This document shows, piece by piece, positions 52,281 to 61,234 of a DNA stretch of 64,000 bases. Within the stretch, counting starts at the first letter, position 1; every line of letters begins with the position of its first letter. The notes under the pieces were generated by a model, which saw only the letters and a list, made by a program, of their open reading frames with translations, did not search any database and had not been told where the DNA came from. Origin of the DNA: Amycolatopsis keratiniphila subsp. keratiniphila (GTDB taxonomy: Bacteria > Actinomycetota > Actinomycetes > Mycobacteriales > Pseudonocardiaceae); contig NZ_LQMT02000003.1 in the NCBI RefSeq assembly GCF_001620365.2, positions 132,460 through 196,459 on the forward strand, written 5' to 3'. A program made the position numbers and the translations under genes.

Positions 52281-55103
52281 ATGCCGTCGAGATTTCGTGT
52301 GCTCTGTCACGCCCTCGTGACGTTGCTGATAGTGACCTTGCTGGTGCCGTTGACGTCCACATCGGCGTCCGCGGCGCCGGTGCTTCCGCCTGGCTTCGTC
52401 CTGCGTGACCAGCAGAGCGGGCAGGCTCCGTACGACCTGACCGACTTCGCCTACCTGCCCGACGGCTCGATGCTGACCACCGGGAAGCAGGGCAACGTCG
52501 CCTGGGTGTCCACCACCGGGCAGACCCGGAGCATCGCCACCCTGCCGGTGCGCAGCAGCGGTGACCTGGGGCTGGTCGGCATCGCGATCGCGCCCGACTT
52601 CGCCACCTCCCGCACGATCTACACGGCCCGCGCGGTCGACGTCGCCGGCGGCGGCATCGCGTTGCGCGCGTCGCGCTGGACGGTCACCGGCACCGCCGAG
52701 CCGACCGGGCTGACCGGTGAGAAGGTGCTCATCGAGGGCGCCGCCAACACCGACATCCACGGCATCACCGGTGTCGTGGCCGCCCCCGACGGCACGGTGT
52801 GGGTCTCGACCGGCGACAGCTCCCGGTTCCAGGGCGCGGCCGACCCGTTCGCGCTCAACGTGTACGACCTCGACAAGATCTTCGGCAAGATCTTCCACAT
52901 CACCTCGGACGGTGCGGGCGTTCCCGACAACCCGTACTACACCGCGGCGAACCCGAACTCCTTGCGCTCCAAGGTGTTCGCGAGCGGCTTCCGCAGCCCG
53001 TTCCGGTTCAGCCTCGACGCCAGCACCGGCCTGCCGGTGGTCGGCGACGTCGGCTGGGGCACCTGGGAAGAGATCAACTTCGTCCAGAAGGGCGCGAATC
53101 TCGGCTGGCCCTGCTTCGAGGGCAACCAGCCCGCGGACGGGTTCTCCGCGATGCCGCAGTGCGCTTCGGCCGTGAACACCCCGCCGATGCTGGCGATCCG
53201 CCACGGCCAGGGCATCGACAACGGCAACAGCATCACCGCCGGCATTGTCTACAATGGAGAGTCGTACCCGGAGGAATACCGGGGCGCGTACTTCTTCGGC
53301 GACTACGCCACCCAGAAGCTCTGGACGGCCAAGTACGACACGCAGGGCCGCGTCGTCCGCCCGCAGGAGACGCCGCCGAAGTTCACCGGTATCGGCGGTC
53401 CGGTCAAGTTCCTGGCCGCGGCCAACGGCGACATCGTCTACGCCGACATCTACAGCGGTCTGCTGCGGCGGCTCAGCTACACCACCGGGAACAAGGCGCC
53501 GGTCGCGGTCGCCACTTCCGAGACGAACCCCGAAACCCGCACGGTCACCTTCGACGGCAGCGGTTCGTACGACTTCGACGGCGACCAGCTCACCTACGAG
53601 TGGGACTTCGGTGACGGCACCACCGGCACCGGCGCGAAGGTCAGCCACACTTACCCGGCGGGCACCGAGAAGTTCACCGCCAAGCTGACGGTGAAGGACG
53701 GACTGCAGGCGTCCGGGAGCACGGACATCGCCGTGGCGCCCGGGAACCACTCGCCGAAGCTGACCATGACCGACCCCGGTGAGCGCCTGTTCGCCGTCGG
53801 CGAGGAGGTCAAGGTCGGCGCGACCGTGACCGACACCGAGGACGGCGCCCTCCCGGTCACCTGGACCACCCTGGTCCGGCACTGCCCCGAGAACGCGGTC
53901 TGTCACGCGCATCCGGACCAGAGCGGCTCCGGAGCCGAGTTCGCCATGCCGTTCACCGATCACACGGACTCCAACCTGGAGTTCACCGCGACGGCGACCG
54001 ACAGCGCCGGCGTGAAGGTCTCGAAGACCTACATCGCGAAGCCGCGCGAGCACCGGCTCACGCTGACCAGCAACGTCGCCGCGGCGCTGGGCATCACGCC
54101 GGAAGGCGGGGCCTCGTCGGCGATGGTGGTCGAAGGCGCGAAGGTGGAGATCCAGGCGGCCGAGGTCGCCTCGGACGGCGCGTCGACGTTCACCGGCTGG
54201 TCGAACGGCGCGACCGGACGGCTGACCGAGATCACCATGGGCACCACGGATCAGACGATCACGGCGAACTACATCACCCCGATCGACAAGCGCTACCGCG
54301 ACGAACCCGCGCTGGCGCAACGACTCGGCGCGCCGACCGCGCCCGAGGCCGTCGACGGCACGGTCCGCTTCCGCATCTACGAGCGCGGGCGGCTGTACTG
54401 GTCGAAAGACACGGGCGTGAAGCAGATCGAAGGCGAGATCCTCAAGAAGTACCTCGCCGCCGGCGGACATGTGAAGTTCGGGCCGCCCGCGACCGACGAG
54501 CAGTCCACTCCGGACGGTGTCGGCCGGTACAACCACTTCCCGGTCTGGCCCGGCGTCCTGCAGACGTCGATCTACTACACCGTGAACACCGGGGCTCATC
54601 CGATCTACGGCCGGATCCGGCAGAAGTGGGCTTCGCTCGACTGGGAGCGCGGACCGCTGGGTTACCCGAGCACCGACGAGGCCGGCACGCCGGACGGACT
54701 CGGCCGCTACAACCACTTCAGCAAGGACGCGTCGATCTACTACACCGTGCAGACGGACGCGAGGGCGATCCACGGCCGGATCCGGGTCCGGTGGGCGGCG
54801 CTCGGCTGGGAAGCCGGCCCCATGGGGTACCCGACCATGGACGAGGCGGCGACGCCGGACGGTGTCGGCCGGTACACCCACTTCACCAAGGGTGGTTCCA
54901 TCTACTGGTCGATGGCGACCGACTCGCACGGCGTCTGGGGCGAGATCCGCAAACGCTGGGCGGCGCTCGGCTGGGAGCGTTCGTACCTGCGCTACCCGAC
55001 GACCGACGAGATGGCCGTCACCGGCGGACGGCAGAACAACTTCCAGGGCGGCTACGTGTTCTGGAACGCCTCCAACGGCTCCGTGACCGACCGCCCCTGG
55101 TAG
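52281..55103 (+). CDS. Secreted sugar dehydrogenase-PKD-LGFP protein, copy 2
   Basis: A 940-residue tandem paralogue of the preceding gene with the same order of domains and closely similar sequence throughout (for example PGFVLRDQQSGQAPYDLTDF, NDIHGITG-like catalytic histidine region, five or so LGFP repeats). GGAAAGGGG precedes the ATG at 52281. Only 87 bases separate the two genes, so they may be co-transcribed. The duplication is recent enough to keep full alignment, but the two have diverged in the PKD and linker regions. Confidence 0.87.
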   Translation: MPSRFRVLCHALVTLLIVTLLVPLTSTSASAAPVLPPGFVLRDQQSGQAPYDLTDFAYLPDGSMLTTGKQGNVAWVSTTGQTRSIATLPVRSSGDLGLVGIAIAPDFATSRTIYTARAVDVAGGGIALRASRWTVTGTAEPTGLTGEKVLIEGAANTDIHGITGVVAAPDGTVWVSTGDSSRFQGAADPFALNVYDLDKIFGKIFHITSDGAGVPDNPYYTAANPNSLRSKVFASGFRSPFRFSLDASTGLPVVGDVGWGTWEEINFVQKGANLGWPCFEGNQPADGFSAMPQCASAVNTPPMLAIRHGQGIDNGNSITAGIVYNGESYPEEYRGAYFFGDYATQKLWTAKYDTQGRVVRPQETPPKFTGIGGPVKFLAAANGDIVYADIYSGLLRRLSYTTGNKAPVAVATSETNPETRTVTFDGSGSYDFDGDQLTYEWDFGDGTTGTGAKVSHTYPAGTEKFTAKLTVKDGLQASGSTDIAVAPGNHSPKLTMTDPGERLFAVGEEVKVGATVTDTEDGALPVTWTTLVRHCPENAVCHAHPDQSGSGAEFAMPFTDHTDSNLEFTATATDSAGVKVSKTYIAKPREHRLTLTSNVAAALGITPEGGASSAMVVEGAKVEIQAAEVASDGASTFTGWSNGATGRLTEITMGTTDQTITANYITPIDKRYRDEPALAQRLGAPTAPEAVDGTVRFRIYERGRLYWSKDTGVKQIEGEILKKYLAAGGHVKFGPPATDEQSTPDGVGRYNHFPVWPGVLQTSIYYTVNTGAHPIYGRIRQKWASLDWERGPLGYPSTDEAGTPDGLGRYNHFSKDASIYYTVQTDARAIHGRIRVRWAALGWEAGPMGYPTMDEAATPDGVGRYTHFTKGGSIYWSMATDSHGVWGEIRKRWAALGWERSYLRYPTTDEMAVTGGRQNNFQGGYVFWNASNGSVTDRPW

Positions 55104-55112
55104 GCGGCGAAC

Positions 55113-55167
55113 GCGCGTGAAGGCCCCCTTCCCTCGGCTCAGCCGAGGGAAGGGGGCCTTCACGCGC
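55113..55167. repeat. Perfect 27-bp palindrome, GTGAAGGCCCCCTTCC family
   Basis: Arms 55113-55139 and 55141-55167 are perfect complements around a single base. It lies between convergent genes, 10 bases after each stop, and probably terminates both. Confidence 0.92.
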
Positions 55168-55176
55168 TTTGGGGTA

Positions 55177-56700
55177 TCAGCGCAGGAGGTCCGCCGGTGA
55201 GGTGCCCGTCGACGTCAGCGGCAGGCCGAGCGCGACGCGTTCGGTGAGCCAGGCGCTCGGCCGGTAGCGCTGGTCGCCGGTGCTCGCGACGAGACCGCGC
55301 AGTACCCGCAGCACGAGCTCCGCGCCCGCCTCGTCACCCCAGGTCAGCGGCCCGCGCGGGTAGCCGAGGCCGAGCCGGACGGCGGTGTCGATGTCCTCCG
55401 GCGTCGCGAGCCGTTGCCCGGCGATGAAACAGGCGGTGTTGACGATCGACGCGAGGAGCCGCTGCGCGATCGGCGCGGGGCCGTCACGGACCACGGTCAC
55501 CGGCAGGCCGGTCGCGGCGAGCGCGCCCCAGGCGGTGCGGCCGGCGGCCGGATCGAGCGCGGGGTGGACCGAAAGCGTCAGGCGTTTCGTGTAGTCGCCG
55601 AGGGGATCGACGCCGACGACCCGTTCGGGCGGGAGACCCGCCGCGAGTGCGGCGTCCACAGTGGACGATCCGATCGGGCTGACGATCAGGACCGTGTCCG
55701 GGTAGGCGGAGTGCACCACCTGGATGCCCGCCGCCGAGAGCAGCGTGCCGAGGCGTTCGTCGTCGACCCACACCGGGGTGTTCGGAGCCTCCGGCGCGGC
55801 CGGTTCCGGCTCGACCTGCTGTTGCCCATCGACGTAGCTGTAGAAGCCTTCGCCGTTCTTGCGGCCGAAGAGCCCGGCGGCGACCCGGGGACGCGTCAGC
55901 CACGACGGCCGCAACCGCGGTTCGCCGTGGAAGCCGCTCCAGATGCTTTCGAGCACGGCGTGCGAGACGTCGAGACCGGTGAGGTCGAGCAGTTCGAACG
56001 GGCCGAGTTTCAGGCCGAGCACGTCACGGGCGACGCGGTCCACTTCGGCCGGGCTCGCGATCCCCTCGGCGAGGATCTGCAGCGCTTCGGTGCCGAGCCC
56101 GCGGCCGGCGTGGTTGACCAGGAAACCCGGCGCGTCGCGGGCGAGGACGGGTTCGTGCCCCCAGCCGCGGACGAGTTCGGTCACGGCGGGCGGCAGCCAC
56201 GCGGCGGTCCGCGCGCCGGGCACGACCTCGACCAGCCGCATCAGCGGGACCGGGTTGAAGAAGTGGAGGCCGAGCAACCGGCCGGGATCGGTCAGCGCGG
56301 CACCGATCTCGGTGACCGAAAGCGAGCTGGTGTTGGTGGCGAACACGGTGTCCGGGCCGCAGACGCGTTCCAGTTCGGCGAACAGCGCGCGTTTGATCTC
56401 CAGATCCTCGCGGACCGCTTCGACGACGAGGTCGACGCCGTCGGCGGGGGTCAGCGGACCCTCGGCCGCGATCAGCCTGCCTTTCGCGGACTCGGCCGCC
56501 TCCTCGGTGATCTTGCCCTTCGAAGCGAGCTTGTCCAGCATCGCGCCGACCTGGTCGATGGCCTCGCCGACCGCCTCCGGCCGGGCGTCCGCGAGCTCGA
56601 CCTCGAGCCCCGCCGTCACGGCGAGCTGGACGATGCCCCGGCCCATCACCCCGGTTCCGATCACCCGGATCCTGCCGACCTGCTCCGCCCACTTCTCCAC
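55177..56700 (-). CDS. 3-hydroxyacyl-CoA dehydrogenase
   Basis: A 507-residue dehydrogenase. The NAD-binding motif is VIGTGVMGRG (13-22), and FATNTSSLSVTEI and GLHFFNPVPLMRLVEVV are the substrate and dimer motifs. A second C-terminal 3HCDH-like domain is fused (about 310-500, ending near LGLGYPRGPLTWGDEAG), as in PaaH/FadB2-type long forms. It would oxidise 3-hydroxyacyl-CoA in fatty- or phenylacetic-acid breakdown. The start is a GTG. Confidence 0.9.
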   Translation of the reverse strand: MEKWAEQVGRIRVIGTGVMGRGIVQLAVTAGLEVELADARPEAVGEAIDQVGAMLDKLASKGKITEEAAESAKGRLIAAEGPLTPADGVDLVVEAVREDLEIKRALFAELERVCGPDTVFATNTSSLSVTEIGAALTDPGRLLGLHFFNPVPLMRLVEVVPGARTAAWLPPAVTELVRGWGHEPVLARDAPGFLVNHAGRGLGTEALQILAEGIASPAEVDRVARDVLGLKLGPFELLDLTGLDVSHAVLESIWSGFHGEPRLRPSWLTRPRVAAGLFGRKNGEGFYSYVDGQQQVEPEPAAPEAPNTPVWVDDERLGTLLSAAGIQVVHSAYPDTVLIVSPIGSSTVDAALAAGLPPERVVGVDPLGDYTKRLTLSVHPALDPAAGRTAWGALAATGLPVTVVRDGPAPIAQRLLASIVNTACFIAGQRLATPEDIDTAVRLGLGYPRGPLTWGDEAGAELVLRVLRGLVASTGDQRYRPSAWLTERVALGLPLTSTGTSPADLLR

Positions 56701-56869
56701 CGCGAGCCGCCTTTCCCTCGATGTCGTCTCGTCGTGACGCTAGCCGCCACGCCGGTATCTCGCCCGGACGGGTGATCCGTGGGCCACCCGGCGTAAGACC
56801 ACCGAGCCGCCGAGGTCTCCTCCGCGAAAACCGAGTGTTCCGCGCACGACCCCCGAAGGGAAACCTCCC

Positions 56870-57064
56870 ATGGCCACCGTCCCCGCCGCCGCAGCCGTCC
56901 GGACCACGCCGTTGCTCCTCGTCGCCGTTCTCTTCGGCGCGGTCGCCGCGTTCCTGGCGAGCCAGGCGTTGTGGTCGCTCACCGCCCTGGCCGTCGTGGT
57001 CGCCGCCGCCGTCCTCGCGGGCGGGGTGTGGCTGTCCGGCCGGAAGCCGCAGCCCGAACTCTAA
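56870..57064 (+). CDS. Small two-span membrane protein
   Basis: A 64-residue protein with two hydrophobic helices (LLLVAVLFGAVAAFLAS, ALAVVVAAAVLAGGVWL). AAGGGA precedes its ATG. It is nine bases upstream of the TetR gene and may be its co-transcribed partner. The family is not recognised. Confidence 0.65.
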   Translation: MATVPAAAAVRTTPLLLVAVLFGAVAAFLASQALWSLTALAVVVAAAVLAGGVWLSGRKPQPEL

Positions 57065-57073
57065 GATCGCCGT

Positions 57074-57697
57074 GTGACGGCGAAACGCTTGACGCGGGAG
57101 GAAAGCCGCGAGCAGACCAGGCAGCGCCTGCTCGCGGCGGCGGCCGAGCTGTTCTCCGAACGCGGGGTCAACGGCACGTCCGTCGAGCAGATCGCCGAGC
57201 GCGCCGGCTTCACGCGCGGCGCCTTCTACGGCAACTTCGACGGCAAACACGAGCTGGTCGTCGAGCTGCTGCGCCGCCGAACCCAGCGCGAGGCCGAGGA
57301 GGTCGCCGCGCTGCGTGACGGCGTCGGCTCCTTCGCCGAGATGATGGACCGGCTGCGCGCGTGGAACGTCGAACGCGCCGAACATCTCGCCGGCTGGCTG
57401 ACGCTGCGCACCGAGCTGGCCCTGTACGCGTTGCGGAATCCCGATGCCCGCCCGCTCGTCGGCGAAGGCGAGAAGTCGACAAGGGCACTGCTGGAGACCT
57501 CGATCCGGACCGAGCTCGCCGCACGAGGCGCGGAACCGCCCGCCGATCCGGCCTTCCTCGCGCTGATCGTGCACGCGCTCGAGGACGGTCTCCTGTTGCA
57601 GCGCTTCCTCAGCCCGGAGGGGACCGGCGACGAGGACGTCGTCGACGCCGTCCAGCTGCTGATGCGTTCGTGGACCGCGCTCAGCCGGTCATCTTGA
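57074..57697 (+). CDS. TetR-family regulator
   Basis: A 207-residue regulator. The helix-turn-helix (TSVEQIAERAGFTRGAFYGNF) is at residues 35-55, followed by a ligand-binding domain. GTG start. It ends 17 bases inside the convergent TetR gene. Its target is unknown; the adjacent small membrane gene is a candidate. Confidence 0.9.
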   Translation: MTAKRLTREESREQTRQRLLAAAAELFSERGVNGTSVEQIAERAGFTRGAFYGNFDGKHELVVELLRRRTQREAEEVAALRDGVGSFAEMMDRLRAWNVERAEHLAGWLTLRTELALYALRNPDARPLVGEGEKSTRALLETSIRTELAARGAEPPADPAFLALIVHALEDGLLLQRFLSPEGTGDEDVVDAVQLLMRSWTALSRSS

Positions 57698-58370
57698 TCC
57701 CGGTGAACTCGGCCATCTGACGGATCCCGTGCGAGAAGAAGGCGTCCGCCGGGTCGACGGAGCCGACGTACTGGCCGAACAGCTCGAAGTTGATCATCCC
57801 GAACAGCTGGGTCCAGGCCATGATCAGCCGGGAGGCGGTCTCGGGCCCCAGGTTGACCTTGAGGACTTCGGTGAGCGCGTCGAGCTGGTGAAGCAGCTCG
57901 ACCGGCATCTCGCCGACCTCGGTCTCGACCCGGAGGTTCGCGTCGCGCAGAACCGCGACCAGCGCGAACGCCACCCGTCCGGCGGGGGCGACGGTGTCCT
58001 GCGGGGCCTGGTAGCCGGGGATCGGCGAACCGTAGATCAGCGCGTACTCGTGCGGGTGTGCCTTCGCCCAGGCTCGGACCGCGTGCCAGATCGACGCCCA
58101 GCGTTCCAGCGGCCCCTTCTTCGGGTCGTCGGCCGCTTCCGCGGCTTCTCCGACGGCGTTGTACGCGTCGACGATCAGCGCGGTCAGCAGCTCCTCGCGG
58201 CTGGAGAAGTACCGATAGAGCGCGGACGAGACCATGCCCAGCTCACGCGCGACTGCGCGGAGTGAGAGGCCGAGCGCGCCGACTTCGGCGAGCTGGCGGC
58301 GGGCTTCGTCCTTGATCTCGCGGGTGAGCTCGGCGCGGGCTCGTTCGCGCGCGGTCTGAGTGGCGGCCAT
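57681..58370 (-). CDS. TetR-family regulator of the divergent oxidoreductase
   Basis: A 229-residue TetR protein with helix-turn-helix LSLRAVARELGMVSSALYRYF and a WHG-type C-terminal domain (ALIYGSPIPGYQAPQDTV). The intergenic space to the divergent deazaflavin-dependent oxidoreductase holds two AGAGCA...GCTCT palindromes and several half sites, so this protein probably represses both genes. Confidence 0.92.
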   Translation of the reverse strand: MAATQTARERARAELTREIKDEARRQLAEVGALGLSLRAVARELGMVSSALYRYFSSREELLTALIVDAYNAVGEAAEAADDPKKGPLERWASIWHAVRAWAKAHPHEYALIYGSPIPGYQAPQDTVAPAGRVAFALVAVLRDANLRVETEVGEMPVELLHQLDALTEVLKVNLGPETASRLIMAWTQLFGMINFELFGQYVGSVDPADAFFSHGIRQMAEFTGIKMTG

Positions 58371-58400
58371 GCTCTCACTCTAGAGCATCGCACCTAAACG

Positions 58401-58413
58401 AGAGCACTGCTCT
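58401..58413. promoter_or_regulatory. Putative TetR operator 1
   Basis: AGAGCACTGCTCT, a 6-1-6 palindrome, overlapping a TTGACA-like hexamer at 58413-58418. A half site AGAGCA lies at 58382. Confidence 0.65.
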
Positions 58414-58453
58414 TGACATGGCGCACTGCTCTGGTGTTCACTGCTCTTAACAG

Positions 58454-58466
58454 AGAGCACCGCTCT
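58454..58466. promoter_or_regulatory. Putative TetR operator 2
   Basis: AGAGCACCGCTCT, flanked by G and C so that the palindrome is 15 bases long. It lies 22 bases before the oxidoreductase ATG. Half sites TGCTCT occur at 58427 and 58442. Confidence 0.65.
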
Positions 58467-58487
58467 CGAAAACTTCGAGGAGATGAA

Positions 58488-58973
58488 ATGACCGCCACGG
58501 CCCCCGCCGCCACCACCGGTACTGCTGCCACCGACGCCGCGATCCGCTACGTCGAACCGGCCAAGGCGACCAACGCGTTCAACGAGTTCGTGCTCAAGCT
58601 GACGAAGCTCGGCGTCAGCGTGCTGGGCAGCCGGGTGCTCTCGGTCCGTGGTCGCAAGAGCGGCGAACTGCGCTCCGTCCCGGTCAACCTGCTGAAGCTG
58701 GACGGCGAGCGCTACCTGGTCGCCCCGCGGGGTGTCACGCAGTGGGTGCGGAACCTGCGCGTCGCCGGCGAGGGGCAGCTCAGCGTCGGACGCCGCACCG
58801 AGACGTTCACCTACACCGAACTCGCCGACCACGAAAAGCCCGAGATCCTGCGTGCGTACCTCAAGCGCTGGAAGTTCGAGGTCGGTGTCTTCTTCGACGG
58901 TGTCGACGCGAAGGCGTCGGACGAGAAGCTGCTGGAGATCGCGCCCGGCTACCCGATCTTCAAGATCGCCTGA
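58488..58973 (+). CDS. Deazaflavin (F420)-dependent oxidoreductase, DDN family
   Basis: A 161-residue split-barrel protein of the DDN nitroreductase family (LSVRGRKSGELRSVPVNLLK, YLVAPRGVTQWVRNLRVAGEG). The family uses reduced F420 to reduce quinones, nitro compounds or similar substrates. GAGGAG precedes the ATG at 58488. It is divergent from, and probably controlled by, the TetR gene. Confidence 0.9.
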   Translation: MTATAPAATTGTAATDAAIRYVEPAKATNAFNEFVLKLTKLGVSVLGSRVLSVRGRKSGELRSVPVNLLKLDGERYLVAPRGVTQWVRNLRVAGEGQLSVGRRTETFTYTELADHEKPEILRAYLKRWKFEVGVFFDGVDAKASDEKLLEIAPGYPIFKIA

Positions 58974-59280
58974 TGCCGAGAGTTCGCCACCCAATCACGC
59001 GAGTTACGCCTCCAATCACACGTGTCGCGGCTCTGATCACGCGTGTCCGGCGATAACGACCGTGGCTAGTCGGCCCGGTCCTCACCGGAGGTCTGCCGTG
59101 TGCGGCGGCGGTGGCCGCCACCAGCACCACCCCGACCAGGAACGCGACGAGCCCGATCAGGAACCACAGCTTCTGCCCGGTCATGAAACTGCCGGTCAGC
59201 ACGCCGGCGCCCTGCAGCACCCAGACGCCGCCGACCAGCAGGAAGACCAGACCGATCGTGAGCGTGACCCAGCGTTTCAT
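58960..59280 (-). CDS. Small membrane protein with repeat-derived tail
   Basis: A 106-residue protein with two membrane helices (LTIGLVFLLVGGVWVL, LWFLIGLVAFLVGVVLV). Its last 30 residues (TRVIRAATRVIGGVTRVIG) are encoded by the 21-nt repeat array at 58981-59056. GGGGAGC precedes the ATG. The native stop appears to have been lost to the repeat, and the frame now runs to 58960, overlapping the convergent gene. Confidence 0.7.
   Translation of the reverse strand: MKRWVTLTIGLVFLLVGGVWVLQGAGVLTGSFMTGQKLWFLIGLVAFLVGVVLVAATAAAHGRPPVRTGPTSHGRYRRTRVIRAATRVIGGVTRVIGWRTLGIRRS
58981..59056. repeat. Array of the 21-nt repeat
   Basis: Three 21-nt units (AATCACGCGAGTTACGCCTCC, then GTGTC-type variants) in one direction, related to those at 9356 and 40746. 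It overlaps the 3' end of the small membrane gene. Confidence 0.8.
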
Positions 59281-59362
59281 CCACAGCTCCCCGCCTCGAC
59301 GTGCCCTGTGGCGATTCTGGCACCGGGCGCCCCGCGCGGCGAACCGATCAAGCCCCGCCGGG

Positions 59363-60016
59363 TCAGTTCCCCACCAATCCGTTGCGGTACGCGTAGACGA
59401 CGGCGTGCACCCTGTCCCGCAGCCCGAGCTTCGCCAGGATCCGGGACACGTGGGTCTTCACCGTCTCCTCGCCGACATGCAGGCGCACGGCGATCTCCGC
59501 GTTGCTGGAGGCGTCGGCGACGAGCAGGAGGACTTCGCGCTCGCGTGAGGTGAGCCGTTCGAGCTCCGCCGGTTCGGCGGCCGCGGGTTCGATGCTGGTG
59601 GCGAAGGTCGACACCAGCCGCCGGGTCACCGTCGGGTCGATCAGCGCGTCGCCGCGGGCGGCCACCCGCATGGCCGAGACGAGCTCTTCGGGGGCGAGGC
59701 TCTTCAGCAGGAATCCGCTCGCACCGGCCCGAAGCGCGCGGTAGACGTACTCGTCGGAGTCGTAGGTCGTCAGCACGAGAACGCGGGTGTCGTTCCCGGG
59801 CGCGGACATGATCGCCTCGGTCGCGGCCAGACCGTCCAATTTGGGCATCCGGACGTCGAGGACCGCGACGTCCGGCCGCAGCGAGGCCGCCTGCGCGACG
59901 GCCTCGCGTCCGTCCGCCGCCTCGCCGACGCATTCGAAGTCCGCCTGGGTGTCCAGCACCGCGCGCATCCCGGACCGGAACATCGCGTGGTCGTCGGCCA
60001 GCAGAACCCGGATCAC
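59363..60016 (-). CDS. NarL/FixJ-type response regulator
   Basis: A 217-residue regulator with a receiver domain (phospho-Asp in VAVLDVRMP) and a LuxR-type helix-turn-helix (LTSREREVLLLVADASSNAEI). The GTG at 60016 has GGAGG upstream and overlaps the kinase stop as GTGA. It forms a two-component pair with the next gene. Confidence 0.94.
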   Translation of the reverse strand: MIRVLLADDHAMFRSGMRAVLDTQADFECVGEAADGREAVAQAASLRPDVAVLDVRMPKLDGLAATEAIMSAPGNDTRVLVLTTYDSDEYVYRALRAGASGFLLKSLAPEELVSAMRVAARGDALIDPTVTRRLVSTFATSIEPAAAEPAELERLTSREREVLLLVADASSNAEIAVRLHVGEETVKTHVSRILAKLGLRDRVHAVVYAYRNGLVGN

Positions 60017-61182
60017 TGTGCCTCCAAAGGAAAACCGACTCGAACCCGCCAGTGCCGCCCGTCGTCGAGCGGTCCGCATTCGGCCTGGCCGCCGAACAAC
60101 GCGACCCGCTGCCTGATCCCGGCGAGGCCGCGTTTCGTCGATTCGGCCGACCCGTTCGGGCGGCCGATCTCGTTCGTGATCGTGAGGAGTACTTCCGTCT
60201 GCCGGTAGGCGAGGTCGATCTCGACGATCCCGCCGGCGCCGTGCCGGAGCGCGTTCGTCAGCGCCTCCTGCACGATGCGGTACAGCGCGATGTCCACCGA
60301 ACCCGGGAGGTCGCGCGGCCCACCGTGGCTGGTCAGCCGCGCGGGCAGCCCGGCGGTGCGGAGGTTGTCGAGCAGCTCGTCGAGGTTGTCCAGCCCCGGC
60401 TGCCGCTGGACGTCGCCGTTCTCCTTGCCGTGCAACAGATCCAGCAGGCGCCGCAGATCGGCCATCGCGGCCCGGCTCGACGACTCGACCGCCGAGAGCG
60501 AACGCCGGACGGCGGGTTCGCCTTCCGGCAGCCCGAGCCGGGCGGCGCCGGCGTGCACGCCGATGGCGCTGACGTGGTGGGAGATCACGTCGTGCAGGTC
60601 GCGGGCGATCGTGGTGCGTTCTTCGACGACGGCACGGCGGACGGCCTCGGCTTCATGCTGCTGCCGTTGTTCCTCCGCGCGCTGGAGATCGGCGATGTAC
60701 GCGCGCCGCGCGGTCGTGTAGCGGCCGACCATCCACGGCAGCAGCCCGCTCACGCCGACGTCGATGACCAGCAGCCGCCAGTCCCGGTCGGCCCGGTCGA
60801 CCGGGATGATGTTGCAGGCGAAGAGACCGGCGAGCATCGTCACCAGGGCCGCCACCGCGGGTTTGGCCGAAAGCCAGGCGCCCGCGCGGTAACCCGCGAT
60901 CAGCACACCGGCGTTGGTGGCCTGCAGATAGTGGTCGTACGGGAACAGCAGGAGCGGCGCGGCGGTGAGCAAAGCGCCGTGCGCGGCGGAAACCCAGCCG
61001 GAATACCGCGAAGGCCCGGCGAGCGCGGCGTTCGCGAGGATGCCGCCGATCAAGACCACCCACGCCTGCCAGCCCAGCGAGAGCGGCGGCCCGGCGATGA
61101 GGAACAGCCCGGCGTCGGCGATCAGGCAGACGGCCGCGACCGCGCACGCCTGCCTCGCCAGCGAACCACTGATGTCCCGCAC
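60013..61182 (-). CDS. NarL-type sensor histidine kinase
   Basis: A 389-residue kinase with about five membrane segments in the first 160 residues, a coiled coil, the HisKA_3 phosphoacceptor motif ARDLHDVISHHVSAIGVHAG and an ATPase domain (IVQEALTNALRHG, RGLAGIRQRV). It has no large external sensor domain. It is coupled to the response regulator. Confidence 0.93.
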   Translation of the reverse strand: MRDISGSLARQACAVAAVCLIADAGLFLIAGPPLSLGWQAWVVLIGGILANAALAGPSRYSGWVSAAHGALLTAAPLLLFPYDHYLQATNAGVLIAGYRAGAWLSAKPAVAALVTMLAGLFACNIIPVDRADRDWRLLVIDVGVSGLLPWMVGRYTTARRAYIADLQRAEEQRQQHEAEAVRRAVVEERTTIARDLHDVISHHVSAIGVHAGAARLGLPEGEPAVRRSLSAVESSSRAAMADLRRLLDLLHGKENGDVQRQPGLDNLDELLDNLRTAGLPARLTSHGGPRDLPGSVDIALYRIVQEALTNALRHGAGGIVEIDLAYRQTEVLLTITNEIGRPNGSAESTKRGLAGIRQRVALFGGQAECGPLDDGRHWRVRVGFPLEAQ

Positions 61183-61234
61183 GGGCTCAACTCTGCCCTA
61201 TTTCACTGGACAGGGGTTCCTAAGATCGAAACCC

